Source: Udaeobacter sp046731855
Lineage (GTDB): Bacteria > Verrucomicrobiota > Verrucomicrobiia > Chthoniobacterales > UBA10450
Length of the DNA: 23,189 nucleotides
Direction of reading: 5' to 3'
NCBI GenBank assembly: GCA_046731855.1
Contig: JBKPLX010000035.1
Span: 1 to 23,189 of the forward strand
Shown here piece after piece: positions 1 through 7,141 of the stretch. Every line of letters begins with the position of its first letter. Position 1 is the stretch's first letter. The translations under genes and the position numbers were made by a program. Under the pieces are notes generated by a model. The model did not search any database, had not been told where the DNA came from, and saw nothing but the letters and a program-made list of their open reading frames with translations.

Positions 1-1
1 C

Positions 2-520
2 CGTTTTGCCGCCGGCCTGACTTATTTTCATAACGATCTGTCGAACGCGATTGGATCCAATGGTCTTTTTCAGACCCTGAATCTTGGCGCGGCCGAGACG
101 CAGGGACTTGAGGCTGAATTGCGCGCCCAACCGATTACGAATCTTTTGTTTACGGCGAGCTACACTTATTTAGAAGCGGAAAACACTTCATCGAAAGACA
201 TTACCCAATTACAAGGCGCGCGTTTGCCTCGTCGGCCACGCAACGAAGTTTATGTTTCAGCTTCATATCTTTGGTGGAAAAAACTGCGCACTGTAGTCGA
301 AGCAAAGTTCGTTAATGCGCGAGAGGAACTAAACTTTGGTGGGCCGAATTTCGACATCGAAGACTACAGCTTTGTGAACGTGGCAGCGGAGTATGAAGTG
401 AATCCGCACCTGTCGATTTTCGGCCGGATTGATAACCTGGCGAACGAACATTACTCGGAGGTATTCGGCTTTCCCGCGCTTGGCCGCGCCGCGTATGGAG
501 GGATGAAAGTGCGATTTTAG
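2..520 (+). CDS. TonB-dependent outer-membrane receptor, C-terminal part (5' truncated by window edge)
   Basis: The reading frame is open from base 2, so the gene begins before the window and only about 172 C-terminal residues are seen. The visible part alternates short polar turns with amphipathic strands rich in aromatic residues, as in the 22-strand barrel of TonB-dependent receptors. Segments such as AETQGLEAEL, FTASYTYLEA, GRIDNLANEHYSEV and the terminal AYGGMKVRF are typical of the last strands of BtuB/vitamin-B12 or siderophore-type receptors, and the final residue is the aromatic Phe expected for BAM-dependent barrel insertion. Family knowledge says such proteins import a nutrient across the outer membrane using TonB energy. 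The substrate cannot be told because plug and ligand loops lie outside the window. The internal TTG at 119 is not a real start, since the barrel continues upstream of it. Confidence 0.88.
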   Translation, partial: RFAAGLTYFHNDLSNAIGSNGLFQTLNLGAAETQGLEAELRAQPITNLLFTASYTYLEAENTSSKDITQLQGARLPRRPRNEVYVSASYLWWKKLRTVVEAKFVNAREELNFGGPNFDIEDYSFVNVAAEYEVNPHLSIFGRIDNLANEHYSEVFGFPALGRAAYGGMKVRF

Positions 521-531
521 AGCAGCGCAAG

Positions 532-569
532 CCTCTCGCCTGCGAGTTTCCAAAGCTTCGCGCGAGAGG
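532..569. terminator. Inverted repeat between convergent genes
   Basis: CCTCTCGC at 532-539 is perfectly complementary to GCGAGAGG at 562-569, separated by 22 bases. It lies between the end of the receptor gene (520) and the end of the convergent Fic gene (578), the expected place for a two-way terminator. There is no strong T-run on either side, so the termination role is an inference. Confidence 0.35.
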
Positions 570-577
570 TTAAATCC

Positions 578-1582
578 TTATTTCAATACATAACGGCCGC
601 TTTTCTTTGTTCCGATCCTGCGTACCAAACCGGCTTTGATCAATGGTCGCAATAGATCGAGCGCGCCTTGTTTCGATATGCCTAATCCGTCCCAGATTTC
701 ACGCGGCGTCAACGCCTTGCGCTCGCGCAAAAGATGCAGCAGTTGCTCCTGTTTCGGACGAAGGACCAGCTTTGCCTTGCCCGAGCGTGCCGTCAGTTTT
801 TGAATCCGGCTCCAGACTCGCTCCAGCGTCAGGCGCAACCCGATCGCGCTGTACTCGATCCAGTTCGTTAGGTCGCCGTTTTGCTGCTGCACTCTTTCTA
901 AGGCGGAATAGTAGCTCGGACGATCTTCCCAATAAAATTCGTCGATCGAGAAAATGTGATGATTGTCGAAACCACGCCGATAAAGCTCCCATAGACTGAG
1001 CATGCGACCGGCCCTTCCGTTGCCGTCGGCGAACGGGTGAATAGTTTCAAACCAGTGGTGCACGATAGCTGAGCTCAGGATCGGAGAAATCTTTGGCGCG
1101 TCTTTGTTCCACCACTCAAGCAACTCTGACATCATCAGGCGTACTCGCTCCGGAGGCGGCGCCACATAACTACCTACACGCACGCGAATCGTCCGGTATT
1201 GCCCGGCCATTCCCTGATCCATCACTTCGCCGGCCATGATGCGGTGCAACTTCAACACCTCCACGTGCGTGACAACGTTCCGTTGGGCGTTCTTTTCCAC
1301 GAAGCGCAATCCGGCGAAGTAATTCGCCACCTCCCGGCGGGCACGTCGCGCTGTCGCCGGAATCTCCCGGCCTTCTTCGATCGCGCGGACCTGCTCCAAT
1401 GTCAGCGGATTGCCCTCAATTGCCGTTGAAGAATGCGCGTTGCGGATGCGGGTGTCTTTCTGCAACGCCGGAATCCAGGGCACCTGTATTGCCGCAGCCA
1501 GGATGCGTTCGCGCAACGCGGCGATCTGCTCGACCTCCGTGAGTAGTACTGGTGTGATGCTGTAAACCGGCTTGTAATCCAT
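578..1582 (-). CDS. Fic family protein (protein adenylyltransferase) with C-terminal winged helix
   Basis: The 334-residue protein carries the canonical Fic core HPFADGNGRAGR (residues about 182-193), whose His is the catalytic base and whose Asn/Arg residues bind ATP phosphate and Mg. An N-terminal inhibitory helix motif of the (S/T)xxxE(G/N) type is visible as S52-TAI-E56-G57, so this is a class II, self-inhibited Fic enzyme; in that class the Glu blocks ATP binding. The last about 60 residues (PKQEQLLHLLRERKALTPREIWDGLGISKQGALDLLRPLIKAG region) look like a winged-helix DNA-binding domain, common in this subfamily. I chose the ATG at 1582; a TTG at 1594 lies inside the repeat array described next. 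Family knowledge gives AMPylation of a protein target; the target is unknown. The wHTH makes self-regulation through the upstream repeats an attractive inference. Confidence 0.93.
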   Translation of the reverse strand: MDYKPVYSITPVLLTEVEQIAALRERILAAAIQVPWIPALQKDTRIRNAHSSTAIEGNPLTLEQVRAIEEGREIPATARRARREVANYFAGLRFVEKNAQRNVVTHVEVLKLHRIMAGEVMDQGMAGQYRTIRVRVGSYVAPPPERVRLMMSELLEWWNKDAPKISPILSSAIVHHWFETIHPFADGNGRAGRMLSLWELYRRGFDNHHIFSIDEFYWEDRPSYYSALERVQQQNGDLTNWIEYSAIGLRLTLERVWSRIQKLTARSGKAKLVLRPKQEQLLHLLRERKALTPREIWDGLGISKQGALDLLRPLIKAGLVRRIGTKKSGRYVLK

Positions 1583-1589
1583 GCGATTA

Positions 1590-1662
1590 GTCAAGCATAA
1601 GTCAAGTTATCAGTCAAGTGGCTTGTTCGACTCCTGCAAGAATAGGTCAAGTATAAGTCAAG
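1590..1662 (-). promoter_or_regulatory. Phased CTTGAC repeats upstream of the Fic gene (candidate operator)
   Basis: On the plus strand GTCAAG (CTTGAC on the gene's strand) occurs at 1590, 1601, 1613, 1646 and 1657, with a degenerate copy TGCAAG at 1635. Spacings are 11, 12, 22, 11 and 11 bases, about one helical turn or a multiple. The fuller unit on the minus strand is CTTGACTTATR. The array begins 8 bases upstream of the chosen ATG. Several copies contain TTGAC and so also resemble -35 boxes. I infer an operator or promoter array for the Fic gene, possibly bound by its own winged helix. Confidence 0.55.
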
Positions 1663-1779
1663 TTTTTGGTCCTCTATCCTTTGGGCCACAGAACACATGG
1701 GATCTAGCCCGTTCCTTAGAGATGTTTGCCCTTGCCGTCGTTCCTCAATGGCCGCGTGAGTTACCAGTTCTAGTCGCTC

Positions 1780-1811
1780 TTGTCATTCCGAGCGAAGTCG
1801 AGGAATCTCTT
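1780..1811 (+). repeat. REP-like intergenic repeat, copy 1
   Basis: A 32-base element starting TTGTCATTCCGAGCGAAG and ending GGAATCTCTT. It differs at one position from the copy at 7047-7078. Its reverse complement has the form GAGATTCCTCGACT-CGCTCGGAATGACA, a widespread REP-type motif in bacterial genomes. It sits in the space upstream of rmuC. Confidence 0.75.
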
Positions 1812-1845
1812 GATGGTTAACAGCAAGGAAATTTAACCGCGGAAA

Positions 1846-3060
1846 ATGAACGTTCTTTACCTTATCATCGGTGCGCTTGGAGCCGGTCTCCTTGTTGCAA
1901 TCGTTCTATTGCTGGCGCGTCGCGGCGGATCTGGTGATGGGACGCTTGCCGGAAAACTTGAGTTACTAGAACGCGCGCAAGAGCGAAGCGAGCGGATGCT
2001 TCGCGAAGAGATGGCACTTAGTCGCGAAGAAGGTGCGAATAACGCAAAAACGCAACGCGAAGAACTAACGAAGTCTCTCGAAGGCGTGCGATCGATCGTG
2101 GATCTGCGCTTGAAGCAATTGCAGGAGGACAACTCGAAGCAAATCGACCGAATGCGGGCCACTGTGGATGAAAAATTGCAGGGCACGCTGGAAAAACGCC
2201 TCGGTGAATCGTTTAAATTGGTGAGCGATCGCCTTGAGCAAGTGCATCAGGGTTTGGGCGCCATGCAGCAATTAGCGAGCGACGTAGGCGGCTTGCAACG
2301 CGTGCTTACGAACGTGAAAACGCGCGGCGGCTGGAGTGAATGGCAGCTCGGTGTCTTGTTGGAAGAAATGCTGACACCCGAACAGTTCGCTAAAAACATG
2401 AAGACTCGTGACGACACCGACGAGCGTGTTGAGTTTGCAATCAGGTTGCCCGGTGATGAGAACGGAGCGCCGGTCTGGTTACCGATTGACGCGAAATTTC
2501 CGATGGAGCATTACGAGCGCTTGACGGCGGCTCAAGAAAGTGGCGATTCCACAGCGGTGGAAGGGGCGATGAAAATTCTGGAGAGTCAGTTGAAGCGCTG
2601 TGCGAAGGATATTTGCGAGAAATACATTAACCCCCCAAAGACGACCGATTTTGCGCTCTTGTTTTTGCCAAGCGAAGGACTTTACGCGGAGGCGATTCGC
2701 CGTGTCGGCCTGGTTCAAAACGTGCAGCGCGATTGCCGGGTGACTTTCGTTGGACCGACGACGCTGGCCGCGTTGCTCAACAGTCTGCAAATGGGTTTTC
2801 GCACGCTTGCGATTCAAAAGCGCTCAAGCGAGGTTTGGAATCTGCTGGCGACAGTGAAAACCGAGTTCGGAAAATTCGGCGAAGCATTAACGGCGGTGAA
2901 AGAGAAAATTGATCAAGCTTCACGGAAGATGGAGGACGTCGATGTTCGGTCCCGTGTTATCACGAAAAAATTGCGTGACGTGGAGGAATTACCTTCTAAT
3001 CCGCAGCCAATGTTGAGGGACCTGTTGCCAGGCGAGAATGAAGACGGCCTCGCCGAGTAA
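1846..3060 (+). CDS. rmuC: DNA recombination protein RmuC
   Basis: The 404-residue product starts with a single N-terminal membrane helix (residues about 3-25), followed by a long charged coiled coil (about 35-130) and then the RmuC core. Recognisable core stretches are GGWSEWQLGVLLEEML, the PIDAKFPMEHYERL acid-rich segment, FALLFLPSEGLYAEA and GPTTLAALLNSLQMGFRTLAIQ. RmuC has a restriction-nuclease-like fold (the D-A-K of IDAKFP fits the nuclease motif), and in E. coli it limits inversions between short inverted repeats. Its length is close to the family norm. The ATG at 1846 is preceded by a weak AAGGAAA about 20 bases away. It is followed 20 bases later by an SDR gene on the same strand, so the two may be co-transcribed. 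Confidence 0.95.
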   Translation: MNVLYLIIGALGAGLLVAIVLLLARRGGSGDGTLAGKLELLERAQERSERMLREEMALSREEGANNAKTQREELTKSLEGVRSIVDLRLKQLQEDNSKQIDRMRATVDEKLQGTLEKRLGESFKLVSDRLEQVHQGLGAMQQLASDVGGLQRVLTNVKTRGGWSEWQLGVLLEEMLTPEQFAKNMKTRDDTDERVEFAIRLPGDENGAPVWLPIDAKFPMEHYERLTAAQESGDSTAVEGAMKILESQLKRCAKDICEKYINPPKTTDFALLFLPSEGLYAEAIRRVGLVQNVQRDCRVTFVGPTTLAALLNSLQMGFRTLAIQKRSSEVWNLLATVKTEFGKFGEALTAVKEKIDQASRKMEDVDVRSRVITKKLRDVEELPSNPQPMLRDLLPGENEDGLAE

Positions 3061-3080
3061 AGCGATACCGCATCGCCACC

Positions 3081-3773
3081 ATGAAGACGGCATTGGTCAC
3101 GGGAGCGAATAAAGGGATTGGGTACGAGGTCGCGCGCCAGCTCGCGGGAAAGGGATTTCAAGTGTTCGTCGGCGCCCGGAACCGGGACGCCGGGCAAAAA
3201 GCGGTGGCTAAGATCGCGGAGGAAGGCGGGAAGGCAATCTTTCTGGAGATCGATGTCGCGGATGATGCAAGCGTTACTGTTGCCGCGCGCGAGTTTGCCA
3301 AAGCGGCCGACCATCTGGATGTCCTCGTGAATAACGCAGGGATCATTGTTGACGGCGACAACGCAATTTTGGAAATCAGCGACGACCTATTACGAAAGAC
3401 GCTGGAGACAAACACGCTGGGTGCGCTGCGAGTGACACGCGCGTTCGTCCCCTTGCTTACGAAACGCAAAGCGTCGCGCGTGGTCAATGTCTCCAGTGGG
3501 GGCGGTCAGTTGACCGGCGGTGCTGATGGTTGGTCGCCGGCCTACTGCATTTCGAAAACCGCGCTCAACGGTGTGACCTCGCAGCTCGCCACCGCGTTGC
3601 CGAAGTTCGCGGTGAATTCAGTTTGCCCCGGCTGGGTTCGCACGGATATGGGCGGGCAAGGTGCTACCCGCTCAGTAGAGGAAGGCGCGGACACGATTGT
3701 GTGGCTTGCTGTTGATGCGCCGCAGAGTTTGACTGGAAAATTCTTGCGCGATCGGAAGGAAATTCCGTGGTGA
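3081..3773 (+). CDS. Short-chain dehydrogenase/reductase (SDR) family oxidoreductase
   Basis: This 230-residue protein is a complete classical SDR. It has the nucleotide-binding TGxxxGIG motif (TGANKGIG, residues 7-14), the NNAG motif (84-87), the active-site Asn in the ETNTLGALRVTR helix, the catalytic Ser in VVNVSSG (about 138-139) and the YxxxK pair (Y155, K159). The PGWVRTDMGG segment after strand six is characteristic of the carbonyl-reductase-like branch, which usually uses NADPH; the basic Arg residues after the second strand (GARNRD) fit NADPH. The substrate cannot be predicted. The start at 3081 lies 20 bases after rmuC. The gene ends facing the convergent DUF885 gene, with a strong hairpin between. 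Confidence 0.93.
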   Translation: MKTALVTGANKGIGYEVARQLAGKGFQVFVGARNRDAGQKAVAKIAEEGGKAIFLEIDVADDASVTVAAREFAKAADHLDVLVNNAGIIVDGDNAILEISDDLLRKTLETNTLGALRVTRAFVPLLTKRKASRVVNVSSGGGQLTGGADGWSPAYCISKTALNGVTSQLATALPKFAVNSVCPGWVRTDMGGQGATRSVEEGADTIVWLAVDAPQSLTGKFLRDRKEIPW

Positions 3774-3815
3774 TGCCTCTTGGCCAAACGGCGTGTGCTC
3801 GGTGATCAGTAAACT

Positions 3816-3851
3816 GTGATCAGCGGCAGACTTGTCGCTACAACTGATCAC
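3816..3851. terminator. Two-stage hairpin between convergent SDR and DUF885 genes
   Basis: GTGATCAG (3816-3823) pairs with CTGATCAC (3844-3851), and inside it AGCGGCA (3822-3828) pairs with TGTCGCT (3833-3839), with one G-U pair around a four-base loop. Extra GATCA/GATCAC words flank it on both sides (3802-3865). The position between two gene ends suggests a bidirectional terminator. The repeated GATCAC words also resemble a dispersed intergenic repeat. Confidence 0.5.
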
Positions 3852-3861
3852 AAATCACGGA

Positions 3862-5640
3862 TCACAACACTTGATCCCATTTGCTCTGATCCTTGAGCAT
3901 GATCTCGCGGAGGAGACGAATGGGCGGCATGCCATGATCGAGCAGCTCGTTGTGGAATTTTAGCAATGAGAAATCGTCGCCCTGCTGCGCTTTGTAATCG
4001 TCGCGCAGTTTCAAAATCTGCAATTTGCCCAGGGTATAATTAAAATAACCGGGGTCGAAGGTACCGCGGATTGCTTCCTGGCGGGCCGGCTTTTCTTCGT
4101 AATAACAGTTTTCCCGAAAGAATTTCGTTGCCTCGTCGAGCGACATCTTCTGCGTGTGCATCTTGATCGACACACATAATCTGCATAAACGAAGCAGCGC
4201 TTCGTCGGCCTGTGCCATGCGATATTTTGCCGCGCGTTTCACGTCGTTTTCGCTGGGAGTCGAGCTGGCGGAGCTGCCGTAGCCTTCGTCGAGCATCATT
4301 TTTTCGCAGTAATGCGCCCATCCTTCGACGAACGAGTAGCTACCGAAGATTTTTTCCACCTTACTCGCCGGCGATGCGTTCAGGTGCAGGAACTGAACAT
4401 AATGACCAGGATAAGCTTCGTGAATCGAGACGACGTCGGAAGTATAGTAATTAAAGGCGGTGAGCCATTCCTCTTTTTGTTTCTCCGGCCAGTCATTCTC
4501 CGTGGGCGTGACGTAATAATACGCCTCATTGGCGCGTTTCTCGAATGGACCGGGCGTATCCATCGAAGCAAAGGAGGTGGCGCGCAGGTATTGCGGGGTG
4601 TCTTTGACTTTGGCCCGGACATCGGACGGGATGCCGACCAAACGACGGCTCAAGACGTATTTGCGAATTTTGTCCAGGTCTTTGGCCACATCCGGGATGA
4701 GATTTTGCGGCGTGGGATGTTCGCTTTGAATTTGTTTGAAAACGTCGATTGGGGACTTGTTCGGATCGATTTTTTTGGCCGCTTCGGCGAACGCTGCTTG
4801 TTCCGCTTTTAATTGTTCCAGGCCAATCTCGAGGACTTTTTGAGGAGGGAGATCGACGAGTTCCGTCTGCGCCAGGAAGCGCCTGAACTTTTCTTCGCCC
4901 AGCGCAAAATCCATGGAGGCTTTCGGAAGTTTCTCGCGCTCCAGCCACGCGGCATACTCGTTGAGCGCATTTGCGGCCTTGCGGTTGGCCTCATGAAAGG
5001 CGACGCGGAGCTGTTGATCCTTGAGGTTGCCGATAGCGGCAACAAGATCTTTCTTCAGAAAATCGGCGGAACCTTTCGCGATCTGAATGGCGAGCTCAAC
5101 GTACGGTTTTGGAAGCACGTCATTGAGGTTTGTCCTCGCGGCGATGAGGATATTTGGGATTTGCGATTCGATCGCAGCCAAGCTGCGAACGCGATCCTCG
5201 AGCGGCGCGAAATTCCTCTTGATATAGACATTCACGTCTGCTGCACGGGCATAAACCATGGGATTTCGCTCGAACACTGACATGTCCTGCATTTCAAAGA
5301 GGTCTTTCTTCACGGCAGCCTGGAGGATCCGCAGATCGATGGATTGGCGGGGACCCAGCTTGCCCGAGTCGAACTTGCTGAGCCGATCGTCGAAGCGCCG
5401 TAACCGGGAAAGTTCGGCGTCGAGCGCGAGGCGACTGTAATCGGTGATTTTGCCGTCGTACTCGTGAAGCCCGAGAGCGGTCCCCTCCAGAGGGTGAGCG
5501 CTCAAATAACCTTTAATGTATTCCTCGGCGACGGCCTCATACTCGCCGTCTTCGGTTTCCGCAGCGAAACCTGGAAAAAAACAGAGCGCGGCGAGGAAAA
5601 GGATGAACGAGAAAGCTTTAGCGCTAGAGACCGTTTTCAT
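3862..5640 (-). CDS. Secreted DUF885 family protein (putative metallopeptidase), paralogue 1
   Basis: The 592-residue product begins with a signal peptide (hydrophobic core about residues 8-26, ending GFAAE). The DUF885 signature HEAYPGHYVQ (H407, E408, H413) fits an HExxPGH zinc site, and EGWAHYCEKMM (E439 onward) supplies a likely third ligand. The C-terminal NYTLGKLQILKLRDDY block is also typical of the family. DUF885 proteins are distantly related to M3/M32-type metallopeptidases; biochemical function is mostly unproven, so peptidase is family-level inference. It probably acts in the periplasm or outside. It is transcribed divergently from the S41 peptidase, with only 93 bases between the starts, which suggests shared control. 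A second family member lies at 14411-16084. Confidence 0.92.
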   Translation of the reverse strand: MKTVSSAKAFSFILFLAALCFFPGFAAETEDGEYEAVAEEYIKGYLSAHPLEGTALGLHEYDGKITDYSRLALDAELSRLRRFDDRLSKFDSGKLGPRQSIDLRILQAAVKKDLFEMQDMSVFERNPMVYARAADVNVYIKRNFAPLEDRVRSLAAIESQIPNILIAARTNLNDVLPKPYVELAIQIAKGSADFLKKDLVAAIGNLKDQQLRVAFHEANRKAANALNEYAAWLEREKLPKASMDFALGEEKFRRFLAQTELVDLPPQKVLEIGLEQLKAEQAAFAEAAKKIDPNKSPIDVFKQIQSEHPTPQNLIPDVAKDLDKIRKYVLSRRLVGIPSDVRAKVKDTPQYLRATSFASMDTPGPFEKRANEAYYYVTPTENDWPEKQKEEWLTAFNYYTSDVVSIHEAYPGHYVQFLHLNASPASKVEKIFGSYSFVEGWAHYCEKMMLDEGYGSSASSTPSENDVKRAAKYRMAQADEALLRLCRLCVSIKMHTQKMSLDEATKFFRENCYYEEKPARQEAIRGTFDPGYFNYTLGKLQILKLRDDYKAQQGDDFSLLKFHNELLDHGMPPIRLLREIMLKDQSKWDQVL

Positions 5641-5733
5641 TGGCGCGCAAGTTAAGACAACAGTTCGCGTTGGGTGTTGCCAAAAATTTCCCGTGAGCGA
5701 TGGTGAGCCTGTTTTTCAATCTGGGGTCCAAGT
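5641..5733. promoter_or_regulatory. Shared divergent promoter region (DUF885 / S41 peptidase)
   Basis: These 93 bases separate the two divergent start codons (5640 minus, 5734 plus), so both promoters must lie here or inside the neighbouring genes. I see no convincing -35/-10 pair and no strong inverted repeat; this is called from gene layout alone. Confidence 0.4.
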
Positions 5734-7029
5734 ATGAGGCGCTTCATGATTTTGCCGTCGTTGGCTTGTCTCTTGCTGGGTGTTTTTTCTGCCTTCGGAC
5801 AGGAGGCGCAGCCGGGAAAGAGTGAAGACGATAACGGCTACGCGCAAATCTCAATTTTCGCAAAAGCGCTCGAATTGATTCGTCAGGATTACGTGGATGA
5901 GAACAAGACGAGCTATCACGATCTCATCAATGCGGCAATGAAGGGAATGCTTTCCTCGCTGGATCCACATAGCCAGTTCATGGATCCAGATGATTTCCGC
6001 GATATGCAGGAGGACACGCGTAGTCGGTTTAACGGTCTTGGGATCGAAGTTTCGATGAAAAATGGCCTGCCTACTGTGATTACAGCCATGGAGGACACGC
6101 CCGCGGCCAAGGCTGGAATCCTCTCCGGCGACCAGATCTTGCGAATCAACGGGATTTCAACGGAAAGAATGGATCTCCAGGACGCCATCAATGTTTTGCG
6201 CGGACCTGCCGGGGCAAAAATAACGCTTACGCTGCTGCGGCCTTCGACCAAGGAAATCAAGGAATACACGTTGCAACGTGCGGAGATCAAAATCCAAAGT
6301 GTCAAAGGAACCAGATTGCTCGCTCCGGAGCTGACCGGGCCATTCAAGATCGGTTATATCCGATTGGTACAGTTCAATGAGCCGACCGCCGACGAACTGT
6401 CCAAAGCGCTCGATGAATTGCAGAAGCAAGGAATGCAGGCGCTCATTCTCGATTTGCGGAACAATCCTGGTGGGCTGTTGAATAGCGCGGTCGATGTCTG
6501 CGCGCAATTCGTGCCGCCTAACACAAAAGTCGTTTCAACGCAGGGCCGGGTCGCTTCCCAACAACATGATTATTCAACTTCAGGCGCGAAAAAAGAACGC
6601 CCGAACTTTCCGATGGTCGTGTTGATCAATGAAGGAAGCGCAAGTGGAGCAGAGATCGTTGCCGGAGCGCTGAAGGATTTGCATCGAGCGGTGCTTGTCG
6701 GCGAAACAACCTTTGGAAAAGGTTCTGTGCAGAATGTCATGCAGTTGCCGGACGGCTCCGCGGTGCGTTTTACGACGGCAAAATATTACACGCCCAGCAA
6801 ACAGGTCATTCAGGGTAATGGCGTGACGCCGAATATTCATGTTGCGGTGACTGCCGAGCAGGAGCGTTCGCTCTTTGCTCTGCGCAATGCGGGAGATATG
6901 AAGCCCGAGGATGAGAAAAGCATTATCAAGGCCAGAGACCCGCAGATGTTACGAGCAATTGATGCGCTCAAGGGCGTCATGATTTACGCACAAGAGAACG
7001 CGCCAAAGGCACAAGCCGTAAAGAAATAG
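5734..7029 (+). CDS. S41 family C-terminal processing peptidase (CtpA/Prc type)
   Basis: The 431-residue protein has a signal peptide or N-terminal anchor (about residues 5-22), an S41 N-terminal helical part with DPHSQFM, a PDZ domain (about 100-170; GLGIEVSMKNGLP and AAKAGILSGDQILRING), and the S41 serine protease core. The catalytic pair is visible: Ser304 in GSASGAE and Lys329 in TFGKGSVQ, 25 residues apart as in E. coli Prc. LRNNPGG and the strand FKIGYIRLVQF are also classical. Such peptidases trim C-termini of periplasmic proteins and control cell-wall hydrolases or damaged proteins. The size fits the short CtpA class rather than the long Prc class. It is divergent from a DUF885 peptidase and upstream of tsaD, from which it is separated by a pair of REP-like repeats. 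Confidence 0.95.
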   Translation: MRRFMILPSLACLLLGVFSAFGQEAQPGKSEDDNGYAQISIFAKALELIRQDYVDENKTSYHDLINAAMKGMLSSLDPHSQFMDPDDFRDMQEDTRSRFNGLGIEVSMKNGLPTVITAMEDTPAAKAGILSGDQILRINGISTERMDLQDAINVLRGPAGAKITLTLLRPSTKEIKEYTLQRAEIKIQSVKGTRLLAPELTGPFKIGYIRLVQFNEPTADELSKALDELQKQGMQALILDLRNNPGGLLNSAVDVCAQFVPPNTKVVSTQGRVASQQHDYSTSGAKKERPNFPMVVLINEGSASGAEIVAGALKDLHRAVLVGETTFGKGSVQNVMQLPDGSAVRFTTAKYYTPSKQVIQGNGVTPNIHVAVTAEQERSLFALRNAGDMKPEDEKSIIKARDPQMLRAIDALKGVMIYAQENAPKAQAVKK

Positions 7030-7046
7030 GCGCGCCGTCCACATAG

Positions 7047-7078
7047 TTGTCATTCCGAGCGCAGTCGAGGAATCTCTT
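7047..7078 (+). repeat. REP-like repeat, copy 2 (left arm of an inverted pair)
   Basis: This 32-base element matches copy 1 at 1780-1811 in 31 of 32 positions. It lies 17 bases after the S41 stop codon and faces an inverted, diverged copy at 7113-7141, giving a BIME-like pair in the S41-tsaD gap. The pair could form a long hairpin or act as terminator. Confidence 0.75.
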
Positions 7079-7112
7079 ACTTTCTTTCTGTGTTCCTGGG
7101 AATTTAACTTCG

Positions 7113-7141
7113 AGAGATGTCTCGACTCGCTCGACATGACA
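7113..7141 (-). repeat. REP-like repeat, copy 3 (inverted, overlaps the tsaD start codon)
   Basis: AGAGATGTCTCGACTCGCT followed by CGACATGACA resembles the reverse complement of copies 1 and 2 (AGAGATTCCTCGACT, GCGCTCGGAATGACA). The terminal ATGACA of the repeat is the ATG and second codon of tsaD at 7136. A small internal stem ATGTC/GACAT is possible, which would place the start codon in a hairpin. Confidence 0.6.

Noticed and set aside
1590..1662. CRISPR-like array
   Set aside because: The units are 6-11 bases and almost contiguous, with no unique spacers and no cas genes nearby.
4312..4812. 166-codon plus-strand frame opposite the first DUF885 gene
   Set aside because: It is antisense to a well-supported conserved gene, with no start signal and no recognisable domain.
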